Positions 1-9,090 of a DNA stretch of 64,000 nt are shown piece by piece (the first letter of the stretch is position 1; the number at the start of each line of letters is the position of its first letter). The position numbers were made by a program, and so were the translations under genes. The stretch lies in the NCBI RefSeq assembly GCF_000315425.1, contig NZ_JH992922.1, positions 6,376-70,375 of the forward strand, given 5' to 3'. The stretch comes from Massilia timonae CCUG 45783. GTDB lineage: Bacteria > Pseudomonadota > Gammaproteobacteria > Burkholderiales > Burkholderiaceae_D. Below the pieces are notes generated by a model. That model had not been told where the DNA came from and did no database searches. It was given only the letters and a program-made list of their open reading frames with translations.

Positions 1-484
1 GCGGCGCGGCGGGCCGGCTCTGCGGCGCCGCCGCCACCTGGGCCGGCTGGGTCGTGCGCAGCTCGGCCGGGTCGAGCAGGAAGGTGTATTCGCGCACCAG
101 GCGGCCGTTATTCCAGGTCAGCTCCAGCAGCATGTCGACGAAGGGCTCGTTGAGCGGCTGGGTCGAGCTGACCCGGATCACCTGGCGTCCGCCGCGCTCT
201 TCGACCGCGAAGCGCAGCGACAGCAGGGCCGGGTTGAATTCGATGTTCGCGGCGCGGAAGGCTTCGGGCGAAGCCAGCTTGACCGCCATGCTTGCCGGGT
301 CTTCGCCGGCGCCGGCCGTCAGCTCGATCTCGGCGCGCAGCGGCTGGCCAAGCGCCGACAGCACCGTCAATTTCCCCAGCCCGGCTGCGTTGGCGGCGGA
401 AGTCAGGAACACTGCACTGGCGACGGCGGCGGTGATCGATTTCAGCGCGGTTGCCACGAGCGGAGATTGGTGCGAAGAATGCAT
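1..484 (-). CDS. fimV: FimV N-terminal region (partial, runs off left end)
   Basis: Minus-strand frame opening with ATG at 484 and still open at base 1 (about 161 residues visible). It starts with a signal peptide (hydrophobic run ending around SAANA, residues 30-35). The FimV N-terminal domain follows: GLGKLTVLSALGQPLRAEIE, then a segment reading FNPALLSLRF and a region ending LLDPAELR. FimV is an inner-membrane/periplasmic peptidoglycan-binding protein that in pseudomonads organises polar type IV pili and type II secretion. After about residue 145 the sequence becomes Ala/Pro/Gln-rich, the usual linker before LysM. The gene follows asd on the same strand but lies beyond a terminator, so it probably has its own promoter. 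The asd-fimV neighbourhood is typical of beta- and gammaproteobacteria. The C-terminal part lies outside the window. Confidence 0.9.
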   Translation of the reverse strand, partial: MHSSHQSPLVATALKSITAAVASAVFLTSAANAAGLGKLTVLSALGQPLRAEIELTAGAGEDPASMAVKLASPEAFRAANIEFNPALLSLRFAVEERGGRQVIRVSSTQPLNEPFVDMLLELTWNNGRLVREYTFLLDPAELRTTQPAQVAAAPQSRPAAP

Positions 485-602
485 AGTTAGCAGCGGAATG
501 AGTTGGCCGAGGGAAAGGCGGTTTCCCGGAGTCTCAACATAACATCATGCTCTGGAGCACGCAAGGTCTCGACGCACCCGGACGACCGGAGTATGCGCCT
601 TC

Positions 603-632
603 TGTAAAACAAATGCCCCGCTAGCGGGGCAT
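603..632 (-). terminator. Rho-independent terminator after asd
   Basis: The 20-bp perfect palindrome atgccccgctagcggggcat (613-632) is followed on the minus strand by TTGTTTTA. It lies about 50 bp past the asd stop and separates the leu-asd operon from fimV. Confidence 0.85.
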
Positions 633-679
633 TCGATACTCGGATTGCATGTCAGTTGCCATCAAGGCAACAGGAAAGA

Positions 680-1807
680 TTATCGCTCGAGCACGATGCG
701 CAGCATGCGGCGCAGCGGTTCGGCGGCGCCCCACAGCAGCTGGTCGCCGACCGTGAAGGCCGACAGGTAGTTGTCGCCCATCGACATCTTGCGCAGGCGG
801 CCGACCGGGATGCCCAGGCCGCCGGTGACGGCTGCCGGCGACAGGTCGCGCATCGACGCTTCGCGGGTGTTCGGCACTACCTTCACCCACCCGTTGTGCT
901 GCGCGATGATGTCGTTGATCTCGTCCAGCGGCACATCCTTGGTGAGCTTGATGGTCAATGCCTGCGAGTGGCAGCGCATCGCGCCGATGCGCACGCACAG
1001 GCCGTCGACCGGGATTGCCTTGGTGTCGAAGCCCGCGCCGCGGCCCAGGATCTTGTTGGTCTCGGCGCCCGCCTTCCACTCTTCTTTCGACTGGCCGTTG
1101 CCCAGGTCCTTGTCGATCCACGGGATCAGGTTGCCGGCCAGCGGCACGCCGAACTGCTTCGTCTCGTCGGCCGAGAGACCATGCTGGGTCGCCAGCACGG
1201 TGCGGTCGATCTCGAGAATGGCCGAGGCCGGATCGTCGAGCAGCGACTTCACCGAATTGTTGATCGTGCCGAACTGGGTCAGCAGTTCGCGCATGTGCTG
1301 GGCGCCGCCGCCCGATGCCGCCTGATAGGTCATGGAGGTCATCCACTCGACCAGGCCCTGCTCGAACAGGCCGCCCAAGCCGATCAGCATGCACGACACG
1401 GTGCAGTTGCCGCCGATGTAGTTTTTCACGCCTTTCGCCAGCGCGGCGTCGATCACGCTGCGATTGACCGGATCCAGCACGATGACGGCGTCATCGTTCA
1501 TGCGCAAGGTCGACGCGGCGTCGATCCAGTAGCCGTTCCAGCCGGCCGCGCGCAGTTGCGGGAACACCTCGCTCGTATAGTCGCCACCCTGGCAGGAGAT
1601 GATGATCTCGCATTTCGACAGTTCAGTAATGTCGGTCGCGCTTTTCAGGGTGGTTTCGTTTTTCGCCATCTTCGGCGCGGCGCCGCCCGGATTCGAGGTG
1701 GTGAAGAACACCGGCTCGATGTGGTCGAAATCGCCTTCCTCTTGCATGCGCTGCATGAGGACCGAGCCGACCATGCCGCGCCAACCTACCAGACCAACTA
1801 ATTTCAT
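680..1807 (-). CDS. asd: Aspartate-semialdehyde dehydrogenase
   Basis: NADPH-dependent reduction of aspartyl phosphate to aspartate semialdehyde, the branch point to lysine, diaminopimelate, threonine and methionine. The N-terminus carries the nucleotide-binding motif [14 protein letters not shown]. The catalytic cysteine sits in GGNCTVSC and the substrate region reads [12 protein letters not shown], as in the E. coli-type (gamma/beta) Asd family. Two consecutive ATG codons exist (1810 and 1807). The second gives [11 protein letters not shown], places the active cysteine at position 135 as in E. coli Asd, and leaves better spacing to the GAAAG ribosome site, so I prefer it (375 aa, normal length). 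It is the last gene of the leuC-leuD-leuB-asd run, 26 nt after leuB, and ends at a strong terminator. The companion gene for making DAP (dapA) is at the right end of the window. Confidence 0.96.
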   Translation of the reverse strand: MKLVGLVGWRGMVGSVLMQRMQEEGDFDHIEPVFFTTSNPGGAAPKMAKNETTLKSATDITELSKCEIIISCQGGDYTSEVFPQLRAAGWNGYWIDAASTLRMNDDAVIVLDPVNRSVIDAALAKGVKNYIGGNCTVSCMLIGLGGLFEQGLVEWMTSMTYQAASGGGAQHMRELLTQFGTINNSVKSLLDDPASAILEIDRTVLATQHGLSADETKQFGVPLAGNLIPWIDKDLGNGQSKEEWKAGAETNKILGRGAGFDTKAIPVDGLCVRIGAMRCHSQALTIKLTKDVPLDEINDIIAQHNGWVKVVPNTREASMRDLSPAAVTGGLGIPVGRLRKMSMGDNYLSAFTVGDQLLWGAAEPLRRMLRIVLER

Positions 1808-1833
1808 CATCTTCTTTCAGGGTTAACTAAACG

Positions 1834-2904
1834 TTATGCGAGCGCCGCGACCACCGCGTTGCCCATCTCTTCGGTGCCCACTTTCGTGGAACCTGCTTCG
1901 AAAATATCCGGCGTACGCAGCCCTTGTGCCAGTACGCGCTTGACGGCGTTCTCGATGCGGTCCGCCTGGTCGAGCAGGCCGAGCGAGAAGCGAAGCATCA
2001 TCGCCGCCGACAGGATCGTCGCCAATGGATTGGCCACGCCCTGCCCCGCGATGTCGGGCGCCGAGCCGTGCGACGGTTCGTACAGGCCCTTGTTGTTGGC
2101 GTCGAGCGAGGCCGACGGCAGCATGCCGATCGAACCGGTGAGCATCGCCGCGGCATCCGACAGGATATCGCCGAACATATTACCAGTAACGATGACATCG
2201 AACTTTTTCGGGGCGCGAACGAGCTGCATGGCCGCGTTATCGACATACATGTGTTCGAGCGCGACGTCCTGGTATTCCTGGTGCACCTCGGTGACGATGT
2301 CGCGCCAGAACTGGAAGGTTTCCAGCACATTGGCCTTGTCGACGCTGGTCACGCGCTTGTCGCGCTTGCGGGCGGCCTGGAAGGCGACGTGGGCGATGCG
2401 GCGGATCTCGCCTTCGGCGTAGCGCATGGTGTCGAAGCCTTCGCGCTGGCCCTTGAATGGACCGTCCGGGCACTCGCGCACGCCGCGCGGCTTGCCGAAA
2501 TAAATGTCGCCCGTCAGTTCGCGGATGATCAGGATGTCGAGGCCAGAGACGACTTCGGGCTTCAGGGTCGAGGCGCCGGCCAGTTCCGGATACAGGATCG
2601 CCGGACGCAGGTTGGCGAACAGGTTCAACTCGCGGCGCAGGCCGAGGATGGCCTGTTCCGGACGCAGCGCGCGCTCGAGCGTGTCGTACTTGTAGTCGCC
2701 GACGGCGCCGAACAGCACCGCATCGGCCTGTTTCGCCAGCTTCAGGGTGCCTTCCGGCAGCGGATGGCCGTGGGCCGCATAGCCGGCGCCGCCGACTTCC
2801 GCGCTTTCCATCTCGAACGATTCGCCGAGGGCGTTCAATACCTTCACTGCTTGCGCGGTGATCTCCGGGCCGATGCCGTCACCCGGCAGGATCGCGATTT
2901 TCAT
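1834..2904 (-). CDS. leuB: 3-isopropylmalate dehydrogenase
   Basis: Oxidative decarboxylation of 3-isopropylmalate with NAD+, third step of leucine synthesis; cytosolic homodimer. The N-terminus [15 protein letters not shown] is the family signature. Further motifs are [14 protein letters not shown] (substrate-binding Arg and Tyr), [29 protein letters not shown] and [14 protein letters not shown] near the NAD site. At 356 aa it has normal length. It lies 14 nt downstream of leuD in the leu operon and 26 nt upstream of asd. Identification is secure from the motifs and from the neighbouring leuC and leuD. Confidence 0.97.
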   Translation of the reverse strand: MKIAILPGDGIGPEITAQAVKVLNALGESFEMESAEVGGAGYAAHGHPLPEGTLKLAKQADAVLFGAVGDYKYDTLERALRPEQAILGLRRELNLFANLRPAILYPELAGASTLKPEVVSGLDILIIRELTGDIYFGKPRGVRECPDGPFKGQREGFDTMRYAEGEIRRIAHVAFQAARKRDKRVTSVDKANVLETFQFWRDIVTEVHQEYQDVALEHMYVDNAAMQLVRAPKKFDVIVTGNMFGDILSDAAAMLTGSIGMLPSASLDANNKGLYEPSHGSAPDIAGQGVANPLATILSAAMMLRFSLGLLDQADRIENAVKRVLAQGLRTPDIFEAGSTKVGTEEMGNAVVAALA

Positions 2905-2918
2905 TCAGCTGCTTTCTA

Positions 2919-3566
2919 TCAGATGGTGTTGGCGAGCCACGGCTGGGCCGCGACGTGGCGCTGCTCGAAGGCGCGGATCTCGTCGGCATGGCGCAGGGTC
3001 AGGCCGATGTCGTCCAGGCCGTTGAGCAGGCAGTACTTACGGAACTCGTCGATGGCGAAAGCGAACGACAGGCTGCCGTCCTGGGTGCCGATCAGCTGCT
3101 GCTCCAGGTCGATCACGAGCTGGAAACCTTCATTGCTTTCCACCGCCTGGAACAGCGCCTCGACTTCTTCTTCGGAGAGCGCGATCGGCAGCAGGCCGAT
3201 CTTGAAGCAGTTGTTGAAGAAGATGTCGGCGAAGCTCGGCGCGACCACGGCGCGGAAACCATACTGCTGCAGCGCCCACGGCGCGTGCTCGCGCGAGGAA
3301 CCGCAGCCGAAGTTCTTGCGCGCCAGCAGGATCGAGGCGCCGGCGTAGCGCGGCTGGTTCAGCACGAAGTCCGGGTTGACCGGACGCGTGCTGCAATCCT
3401 GGCCCGGCTCGCCGTGGTCCAGGTAGCGCCACTCGTCGAACAGGTTCGGGCCGAAGCCGGTGCGGCGGATCGATTTCAGGAACTGCTTCGGGATGATGGC
3501 GTCGGTATCGACATTGGCGCGGTCGAGCGGCGCCACCAGGCCCTGGTGTACGGTGAATTTATCCAT
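2919..3566 (-). CDS. leuD: 3-isopropylmalate dehydratase small subunit
   Basis: Small subunit that swivels over the LeuC Fe-S domain to isomerise 2- to 3-isopropylmalate. It starts [22 protein letters not shown] and contains the conserved [15 protein letters not shown] block (residues about 85-99), followed by [16 protein letters not shown]. Length 215 aa is typical of proteobacterial LeuD. It is separated from leuC by a small entericidin-like lipoprotein gene and followed closely by leuB, so all are probably on one transcript. Confidence 0.97.
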   Translation of the reverse strand: MDKFTVHQGLVAPLDRANVDTDAIIPKQFLKSIRRTGFGPNLFDEWRYLDHGEPGQDCSTRPVNPDFVLNQPRYAGASILLARKNFGCGSSREHAPWALQQYGFRAVVAPSFADIFFNNCFKIGLLPIALSEEEVEALFQAVESNEGFQLVIDLEQQLIGTQDGSLSFAFAIDEFRKYCLLNGLDDIGLTLRHADEIRAFEQRHVAAQPWLANTI

Positions 3567-3574
3567 CTGAACGC

Positions 3575-3697
3575 TTACTTTCCGCCGGCGCTGGTGACGA
3601 CCTGGCCCACTTTCGACACGTCGCGGCCAATGCCCGAGATGGTGTTGCAGCCGGCCAGCAGAACAGTGATGAGGGACAGTGCGAGTGCTTTTTTCAT
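3575..3697 (-). CDS. Entericidin A/B-like small lipoprotein
   Basis: A 40-residue lipoprotein precursor: [17 protein letters not shown], then [17 protein letters not shown]. The lipobox LAGC puts the lipidated cysteine at residue 17, leaving a mature peptide of only 24 residues. The start is fixed by a good AGGAAG ribosome site four bases before the ATG at 3697; longer upstream extensions have no signal. The [11 protein letters not shown] core matches the entericidin family (EcnA/EcnB), small outer-membrane lipoproteins first described as an antidote/toxin pair in enteric bacteria. It is inserted between leuC (stop at 3741) and leuD (start at 3566) and is therefore cotranscribed with leucine synthesis. 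The function in this setting is unknown. Confidence 0.85.
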   Translation of the reverse strand: MKKALALSLITVLLAGCNTISGIGRDVSKVGQVVTSAGGK

Positions 3698-3740
3698 GAT
3701 CTTCCTGTTACTTGATATACGGTCGTGTCCGGTTAACGCA

Positions 3741-5141
3741 TCAGAGCGCGCGCACGTCGACAAAGCGGCCGGCGATGCCCGCCGCCGCCGCCATCGCTGG
3801 CGACACCAGGTGGGTGCGTCCGCCCTGGCCCTGGCGGCCTTCGAAGTTGCGGTTCGAGGTCGAGGCGCAGCGCTCGCCCGGCTCCAGGCGGTCGGCGTTC
3901 ATCGCCAGGCACATCGAGCAGCCCGGCTCGCGCCATTCGAAGCCGGCATCGACGAAGATGCGGTCCAGCCCTTCGCGCTCGGCCTGCTCCTTGACCAGGC
4001 CCGAACCCGGCACCACCATGGCCAGCTTGACGTTCGGCGCGCGGTGCCGGCCGCGCACCACCTCGGCGGCGGCGCGCAGGTCTTCGATGCGCGAATTGGT
4101 GCACGAGCCGATGAATACCTTGTCGATCGCGATGGCGTCGATCGGTGTGTTCGGCGCCAGGTCCATATAGGCCAGCGCCTTTTCGATGGCGCCGCGGCGC
4201 ACCGGGTCGGGCTCACTTTGTGGATCGGGCACGCGGCCGTCGATCGCGGTGACCATCTCGGGCGAGGTGCCCCAGGTGACCTGCGGCCGGATGTCCTTGG
4301 CGTCGAGTTCGACCACGGTGTCGAACACCGCGCCCTCGTCCGTGTGCAGGGTGCGCCAGTAGGCGACGGCCTGGCTCCACTGCTCGCCCTTGGGCGAGAA
4401 CGGACGGTCCTTGACGTAGGCGATCGTGGTGTCGTCGACCGCCACCATGCCGGCGCGCGCGCCCGCTTCGATCGCCATATTACAGACCGTCATGCGGCCT
4501 TCCATCGACAGCGCGCGGATGGTCGAACCGCCGAATTCGATGGCGTAACCGGTGCCGCCGGCCGTGCCGATCCTGCCGATCACGGCCAGCACGATGTCCT
4601 TGGCGGTCACGCCGGGATTGAGTTCGCCCTCGACCTTGACCAGCATCGATTTCGATTTCTTGGCCAGCAGGGTCTGCGTGGCCAGCACGTGCTCGACTTC
4701 CGAGGTGCCGATGCCGTGCGCCAGGCAGCCGAAGGCGCCGTGGGTCGAGGTATGCGAATCGCCGCAGACGACGGTCATGCCCGGCAGGGTCGCGCCCTGC
4801 TCCGGCCCGATCACGTGCACGATGCCCTGGCGCTTGTCGTTCATGTCGAAGTACGTGAGGCCGAACGCTTTGGTGTTGGCGTCGAGCGTCTCGACCTGCA
4901 GGCGCGAGGTCGGATCCGCGATGCCCTGGGCGCGGTCGGTGGTCGGCACGTTGTGGTCGGCCACGGCCAGGTTCGCGGACACGCGCCATAGTCCACGCCC
5001 CGCCTCGCGCAGGCCGTCGAAGGCTTGCGGGCTGGTGACTTCGTGCACCAGGTGGCGGTCGATATAGAGGACTGTGGTGCCATCGGCGTCGGCACGCACG
5101 ACATGGGAATCCCAGAGTTTGTCGTAGAGCGTTTTTTGCAT
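3741..5141 (-). CDS. leuC: 3-isopropylmalate dehydratase large subunit
   Basis: Large, [4Fe-4S]-containing subunit of isopropylmalate isomerase. I start at the ATG at 5141, giving [15 protein letters not shown] (466 aa, same length as E. coli LeuC); upstream extension is not conserved in style. The three iron-sulfur cysteines fall at 347 ([13 protein letters not shown]), 408 and 411 (GCSMCLAMN), matching the family positions closely. Other signatures are [14 protein letters not shown] and [13 protein letters not shown]. It is the first gene of the leu operon, with an extended -10 promoter candidate and a 15-bp palindrome upstream. Confidence 0.97.
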   Translation of the reverse strand: MQKTLYDKLWDSHVVRADADGTTVLYIDRHLVHEVTSPQAFDGLREAGRGLWRVSANLAVADHNVPTTDRAQGIADPTSRLQVETLDANTKAFGLTYFDMNDKRQGIVHVIGPEQGATLPGMTVVCGDSHTSTHGAFGCLAHGIGTSEVEHVLATQTLLAKKSKSMLVKVEGELNPGVTAKDIVLAVIGRIGTAGGTGYAIEFGGSTIRALSMEGRMTVCNMAIEAGARAGMVAVDDTTIAYVKDRPFSPKGEQWSQAVAYWRTLHTDEGAVFDTVVELDAKDIRPQVTWGTSPEMVTAIDGRVPDPQSEPDPVRRGAIEKALAYMDLAPNTPIDAIAIDKVFIGSCTNSRIEDLRAAAEVVRGRHRAPNVKLAMVVPGSGLVKEQAEREGLDRIFVDAGFEWREPGCSMCLAMNADRLEPGERCASTSNRNFEGRQGQGGRTHLVSPAMAAAAGIAGRFVDVRAL

Positions 5142-5208
5142 GGTCGATCCAGTGTTGCGGTGAAGTGAAGCGCGGCCCGCCATCGTGCGACAGGCGGGAC
5201 GGTTTTCG

Positions 5209-5239
5209 ATTATGCCATAGTTGTGCAGTGCCGCACCAA
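5209..5239 (-). promoter_or_regulatory. Candidate leuC promoter
   Basis: On the minus strand TTGGTG (5239-5234) is followed after 19 nt by CATAAT (5214-5209), which is preceded directly by TGG and so forms an extended -10. It lies about 70 bp upstream of the leuC ATG. The spacer is longer than ideal, so this is a moderate prediction. Confidence 0.4.
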
Positions 5240-5280
5240 GGCGGGGCAGCGCCAGTTTATGCCAACGACCTTACCACGCA

Positions 5281-5295
5281 GCAAATAATATTTGC
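5281..5295. promoter_or_regulatory. 15-bp palindrome upstream of leuC
   Basis: gcaaataatatttgc has 7-bp perfect arms around a central A, in AT-rich DNA about 140 bp upstream of leuC and just outside the cheA terminator. It resembles a T-N11-A type operator. A LysR- or Lrp-family binding site for leucine control is possible, but no regulator gene is adjacent. Confidence 0.4.
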
Positions 5296-5310
5296 AAGGG
5301 GTTTGCTGGA

Positions 5311-5349
5311 TGCAAATAAAAAAAGCCTGTGTCGAGGACACAGGCTTTT
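5311..5349 (-). terminator. Rho-independent terminator after cheA
   Basis: A 13-bp perfect stem (5321-5333 with 5337-5349, AAAAGCCTGTGTC) encloses a GAG loop and is followed on the minus strand by TTTATTTGCA. It lies 40 bp past the cheA stop. Confidence 0.9.
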
Positions 5350-5389
5350 GTCTGCGCTTTTGGCGCGGATCGCGATATTGCGAATTACC

Positions 5390-7288
5390 TCAGGCTGCGA
5401 GCCTGACGCTGCTGCGGCAGCCATCCATCAGGAACGACAGGCCAACGACCAGCACCAGCTCGCCCTCGGCCGAGCGCGCGGTGCCGGTGATGCCTTCGAC
5501 CGTCAGCGCGGTCATCGGCTTGATCACCAGGTCGGCGGTGCCGTCCACCGCTTCCATCGCCAGGATGTAAGGCTGCGGCGCGTTGATGACGATGCCGACC
5601 TTCTCGGAAGCGGCCTCGTAGCCCAGCGCCAGCGCCAGCGAACGCACCGGCAGCGGGCGGCCCTGGTCCTTCAGCACCGGGGCGCCGCCGACGCAGGCGA
5701 AATCGTCCGGCAGCTCGACCACGCGCTCGACGACGGCCATCGGCAGCGCCAGTTGCGCGCCCGAGGTCGACACCAGCATGGTCGGCACGATCGACAGCTC
5801 GATCGGCAGGCGGATCGCGAAGCGCGTGCCCTTGCCCAGCGAGGATTCGATACGGATCGCGCCGCGGTTCTTCTCGACCGCGGTCTTGACCACGTCCATG
5901 CCCACGCCGCGGCCCGACACCGAGGAAGCCACTTCCTTGGTCGAGAAGCCCGGCAGGAACACGAGCTGGTAGGCGTCTTCGTCGCTCTGGGCGCCGTTCT
6001 CGCCGATCAGGCCCTTGTCGACCGCCTTCTTGCGCAGCTTGACCGGATCCATGCCCTTGCCGTCGTCCTGCAGCACGATCATGACGCTGTTGGCCTCTTG
6101 CCAGGCTTTCAGCAGGATGAAGGCCTTGGCCGGCTTGCCGGCGGCGACGCGTTCCTCGGGCGATTCGACGCCGTGGTCGAGCGCGTTACGCAGCATGTGC
6201 ACCAGCGGATCGTACAGGCTGTCCACCACCACGCGGTCGACTTCGGTCTCGGCGCCTTCGATGGTCAGCTCGACGTCCTTGCCCAGGTCTTTCGCCAGCT
6301 CGCGCACGAGGCGCGGGAATTTCTGGAACAGGCGGCCCACCGGCTGCATGCGGGTCGCCAGCGTGGCGCGCTGCAGCTCGGCCGAGTAGCGCGAGGCGCG
6401 CTCCAGGGTTTCGGTGAGCGTGGCGATCAGCACGGCAGCCTGGCCTTCGAACTTGAACTGCTGCAGGCGTTCCAGCAGCACGGCGGCCTGGTTGGCGGCC
6501 TGCACCGACTCGCCTGCCACTTCGAGCAGCGCGTCGAGCTTGACCGCGTCGATACGGATGCTTTCGTCCTTGGCCGGCGCGGCGGCGGCGGGCTTGGTGT
6601 CGGTGCGGCGCTCGACGCCGTCCCAATTCTTGGCGGGCGCGGCAGCGGCAGGGGCGGCAACCGGGGCGGCGACGGCAACCGCGGCAGCAGCGGGGGCGGC
6701 AGCAGGGACAGCCGCGGTTGCGGCGCTTGCATCGATCGCGTTCGCGGCCGGGACCACGGCGTTGTACATGCCGGTCCAGTCCAGGCCATCCTCGCCGGCG
6801 GCAGCGGGCGCAACCGGAGTGGCCTGGGCAACCTCGGCCGCCACCGCGACGACCGGCGCCGGCGCAGCTGCGGGCGCCGGCGCGGCAGCCGCCGGGGCGC
6901 TGTCCTTGCCTTCGATCGCATCCATCAGGATGCGTTCGAGGTCGCCCGGCATCTGCGCCAGGCCTTCCGGCGGCGTGCCGTTGTTCAGGTCGCCCAGCTG
7001 GTCGGCCACGAAGCCCGACGCCTGCAGCGCGGCCTCGACCGCGAGCGGCGTCACCGGCGCGGCGCCGGTGCGCAGCGCGTCGAACAGGTTCTCGGTCAGG
7101 TGGCAGGCCGCGACCAGCGCGGGCAGGCCCATGAAGCCAGCGCCGCCCTTGATCGTGTGGAACGACCGGAACACCGCGTTCAGCGTTTCCTTGTTATCGG
7201 GGTCGCGTTCGAGGCGCAGCAGGTGCTCTTCTACGTTTACCGCCAGATCCATCGCCTCGACGACGAAATCCTTCAGCATATCGTCCAT
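5390..7288 (-). CDS. cheA: CheA-type histidine kinase without a P2 domain
   Basis: Chemotaxis-family kinase of 632 aa. Domains in order: HPt (1-110) with phosphoacceptor His44 in FRSFHTIKGGAGFMGL; an Ala/Pro-rich linker of roughly residues 140-245 where the CheY-binding P2 domain would normally sit; dimerisation region from ESIRIDAVKLDALLEVAGE; HATPase with the N box (HMLRNALDHGVE), G1 (DDGKGMDP) and G2 (GRGVGMDVVK); and a C-terminal CheW-like P5 domain. Its ATG overlaps the cheZ stop by one base (TAATG), implying translational coupling. No cheY, cheW, MCP or flagellar gene is in the window, so this is a small detached signalling unit. Its partner response regulator is unknown. It ends at a strong terminator. 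Confidence 0.93.
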   Translation of the reverse strand: MDDMLKDFVVEAMDLAVNVEEHLLRLERDPDNKETLNAVFRSFHTIKGGAGFMGLPALVAACHLTENLFDALRTGAAPVTPLAVEAALQASGFVADQLGDLNNGTPPEGLAQMPGDLERILMDAIEGKDSAPAAAAPAPAAAPAPVVAVAAEVAQATPVAPAAAGEDGLDWTGMYNAVVPAANAIDASAATAAVPAAAPAAAAVAVAAPVAAPAAAAPAKNWDGVERRTDTKPAAAAPAKDESIRIDAVKLDALLEVAGESVQAANQAAVLLERLQQFKFEGQAAVLIATLTETLERASRYSAELQRATLATRMQPVGRLFQKFPRLVRELAKDLGKDVELTIEGAETEVDRVVVDSLYDPLVHMLRNALDHGVESPEERVAAGKPAKAFILLKAWQEANSVMIVLQDDGKGMDPVKLRKKAVDKGLIGENGAQSDEDAYQLVFLPGFSTKEVASSVSGRGVGMDVVKTAVEKNRGAIRIESSLGKGTRFAIRLPIELSIVPTMLVSTSGAQLALPMAVVERVVELPDDFACVGGAPVLKDQGRPLPVRSLALALGYEAASEKVGIVINAPQPYILAMEAVDGTADLVIKPMTALTVEGITGTARSAEGELVLVVGLSFLMDGCRSSVRLAA

Positions 7289-8154
7289 TAGAATCCCAGA
7301 TCGGCAAGAAGATCGTCAACACTATCCTGGTTCAGCGCCGCTTCGGGCACCGACGGGCCTTGCATCAGCGGCGCGGGAGCTGCTGGCTGTTCCTTCTTGG
7401 CCAGCTTTTCCTTGATGTCCGGAGGCGCATTGTCGCGCAGCAGCTGGGCCAGTTCGCTCTCGACGGTCTGCGTGATCTTGACCACCTTCTTGATCAGCTG
7501 GCCGGTGATGTCCTGGAAGTCCTGGGCCATCATGATCTCGAGCAGGCGCGCGCGCTCGGCTTCGGTCGCTTCGTTGACGAGCGCGGCGAACTGGCGCGAA
7601 TCGCCGGCCAGGGCCTTGAATTCGTCCAGGCTCAGCTTGCCCTCGAACAGGTCGGCCCAGCGGGTTTCCATGTCCTTGGCCTGCTTTTGCAGCTTGTCTT
7701 GCGCCGGCATGCCCTCGTCCAGGGTGTTGAGCACCTTGTTGGCGGCCTGTTCGGTCAGCGTGGCGACGTATTCCAGCCGGTCCTGGGCATCGACGATCTG
7801 CGACGACGCCTCGGTCAGCGCCTTGTCGTAGCCCAGCTCGCGCAGCGAGTCGTGCAGCAGGCGGACGATGCCGCCCAGGCGTTCGAACATGCCGTGTTCC
7901 TGGCCATCTTCGGCATGGGTGCCGGTCGCTGGCGCAGCGGCCGGCGCCACGGTGGCGACGGCGGCAGTGGCGGCCACGGCGGCGGCGGCCGGCGCGGCGG
8001 TGGCGGAAACCTGATCGAACAGGGATTCCAGGTCGTCCTCGTCATTGCTGGCCGCGGCTGGGGCCGGCTCGGCCGCAGGACCGGGCGGTGCGCTGGTGCG
8101 CTGCGCCGCCACTTCCTCGAATAGTGCGTCGAAATCGTCAGCGGCGTCGGTCAT
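7288..8154 (-). CDS. cheZ: CheZ-type protein phosphatase
   Basis: Dephosphorylates CheY-P. The 288-aa protein starts at the ATG at 8154, preceded by an AGGGA ribosome site; a longer frame exists but lacks support. An acidic N-terminus (MTDAADDFDALFEEV) and an Ala-rich stretch (about 60-100) precede the long helical hairpin. The catalytic block is AQDFQDITGQLIKKV (the family's insertion glutamine). The last residues, SVDDLLADLGF, are the CheY-P-binding C-terminal peptide typical of CheZ. The low-complexity N-terminal segment is longer than in E. coli CheZ (214 aa). It sits directly upstream of and overlaps cheA, making a two-gene operon. Confidence 0.93.
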   Translation of the reverse strand: MTDAADDFDALFEEVAAQRTSAPPGPAAEPAPAAASNDEDDLESLFDQVSATAAPAAAAVAATAAVATVAPAAAPATGTHAEDGQEHGMFERLGGIVRLLHDSLRELGYDKALTEASSQIVDAQDRLEYVATLTEQAANKVLNTLDEGMPAQDKLQKQAKDMETRWADLFEGKLSLDEFKALAGDSRQFAALVNEATEAERARLLEIMMAQDFQDITGQLIKKVVKITQTVESELAQLLRDNAPPDIKEKLAKKEQPAAPAPLMQGPSVPEAALNQDSVDDLLADLGF

Positions 8155-8532
8155 AATCCCTGCTTCTCCATAATGTATAAATGTGCAATCAGCTCTGCAA
8201 TCCGGGGGTTCTGCTGCATCCACCGGGCCGGTTCGGCCGTAAAAAGTGCGGTGGAGTAATTGAAGCGAGTGTAGCAGTGTGGTTGCCGTAGGTAAATCTC
8301 AGAGAAGGCAATGCAACAAAATGGACAGGGAAACTTAATTCCGCGACAATTAAAACCGGGTGTTCCTGATGCTTTTCATAAGCATGGTGTTGTATTTTGT
8401 AATCGTAGGTCGGTTTTCCCGTCGCAGCGCAGCAGTGTTTGTTCATTTGATAGACCTCAACTGTTTGCGTCTCAGAAATCGCCATCCTGCACTGAGTCGT
8501 CAGAATGGGCGTGGCAAGGAGGAGGAAACATC
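8155..8532. other. Divergent intergenic region cheZ / uspA
   Basis: 378 bp without a convincing gene, AT-richer than its surroundings between about 8300 and 8450. It must hold the promoters for cheZ (minus) and uspA (plus). Two short inverted repeats are visible: TTAATT-N7-AATTAA (8335-8353) and ATGCTT-N5-AAGCAT (8369-8385). I found no good sigma-28 promoter for cheZ. Confidence 0.5.
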
Positions 8533-9000
8533 ATGTACCGCAAGATCCTGATCACCACCGACGGTTCGGCCGTGTCGCAGCACACCGCCTGCGCCGGCGT
8601 CAAATTCGCGCAGCAGATGGGCGCCGAGGTGCTGGCCCTGTTCGTCGCTCCCGAGTACCAGTACCCCGTCTACGTCGAGATCATCCCGCCCTCCTATCCC
8701 AGCGAAGAGGATTACATCGCCCAGATGCGGCGCATGGGCGAGGAATACATGGGCAAGATCACGCGCTCCTGCGCCGGCGCCAATCTCCAGTACCAATGCA
8801 TGACGGCGTTTTCCGATTCGGCGGCGCTCAAGATCGTCGACGTCGCCGAGCAGGAAGGCTGCGACCTGATCTTCATGGGCTCGCACGGCCGCAGCGGCTG
8901 GAACCAGCTGCTGCTGGGCAGCGTCACCAACAAGGTGTTGTCGCATACGACCAAGCCGGTGCTGGTGCACCGCCTGATCGCCGAGCCGGCGGCTTCCTGA
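8533..9000 (+). CDS. Universal stress protein, UspA family
   Basis: Single-domain UspA protein of 155 aa, starting MYRKILITTDGSAVSQHT. The ATP-binding motif G-x2-G-x9-G-S/T is present near the C-terminus as MGSHGRSG...LLLGSVTNKVL, so it probably belongs to the ATP-binding subclass. The ATG at 8533 is chosen because AAGGAGGAGG lies a few bases upstream; an open extension to 8311 has no such signal. UspA-type proteins are cytosolic stress proteins of ill-defined biochemical role. It is followed 90 bp later by an orphan response regulator, and the two may be functionally linked. Confidence 0.92.
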   Translation: MYRKILITTDGSAVSQHTACAGVKFAQQMGAEVLALFVAPEYQYPVYVEIIPPSYPSEEDYIAQMRRMGEEYMGKITRSCAGANLQYQCMTAFSDSAALKIVDVAEQEGCDLIFMGSHGRSGWNQLLLGSVTNKVLSHTTKPVLVHRLIAEPAAS

Positions 9001-9090
9001 CCCCGCCGCCCACGCGCTCTTGTATTTACAGCTACAATAGTTTTTTTGCTGATCAGGGTAGGAAACCGCTTCAGGCTCGAGGAAACGATA

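Noticed and set aside
2955..4991. Long plus-strand open frame (about 680 codons) opposite leuC-leuD
   Set aside because: Antisense shadow produced by GC-rich codon use; low-complexity translation and no ribosome site, while the opposite strand has clear leu genes.
8155..8310. Sigma-28 (flagellar) promoter upstream of cheZ
   Set aside because: Searched for TAAA-N-GCCGATAA-like spacing; only GCCGAACC without a matching -35 was seen.
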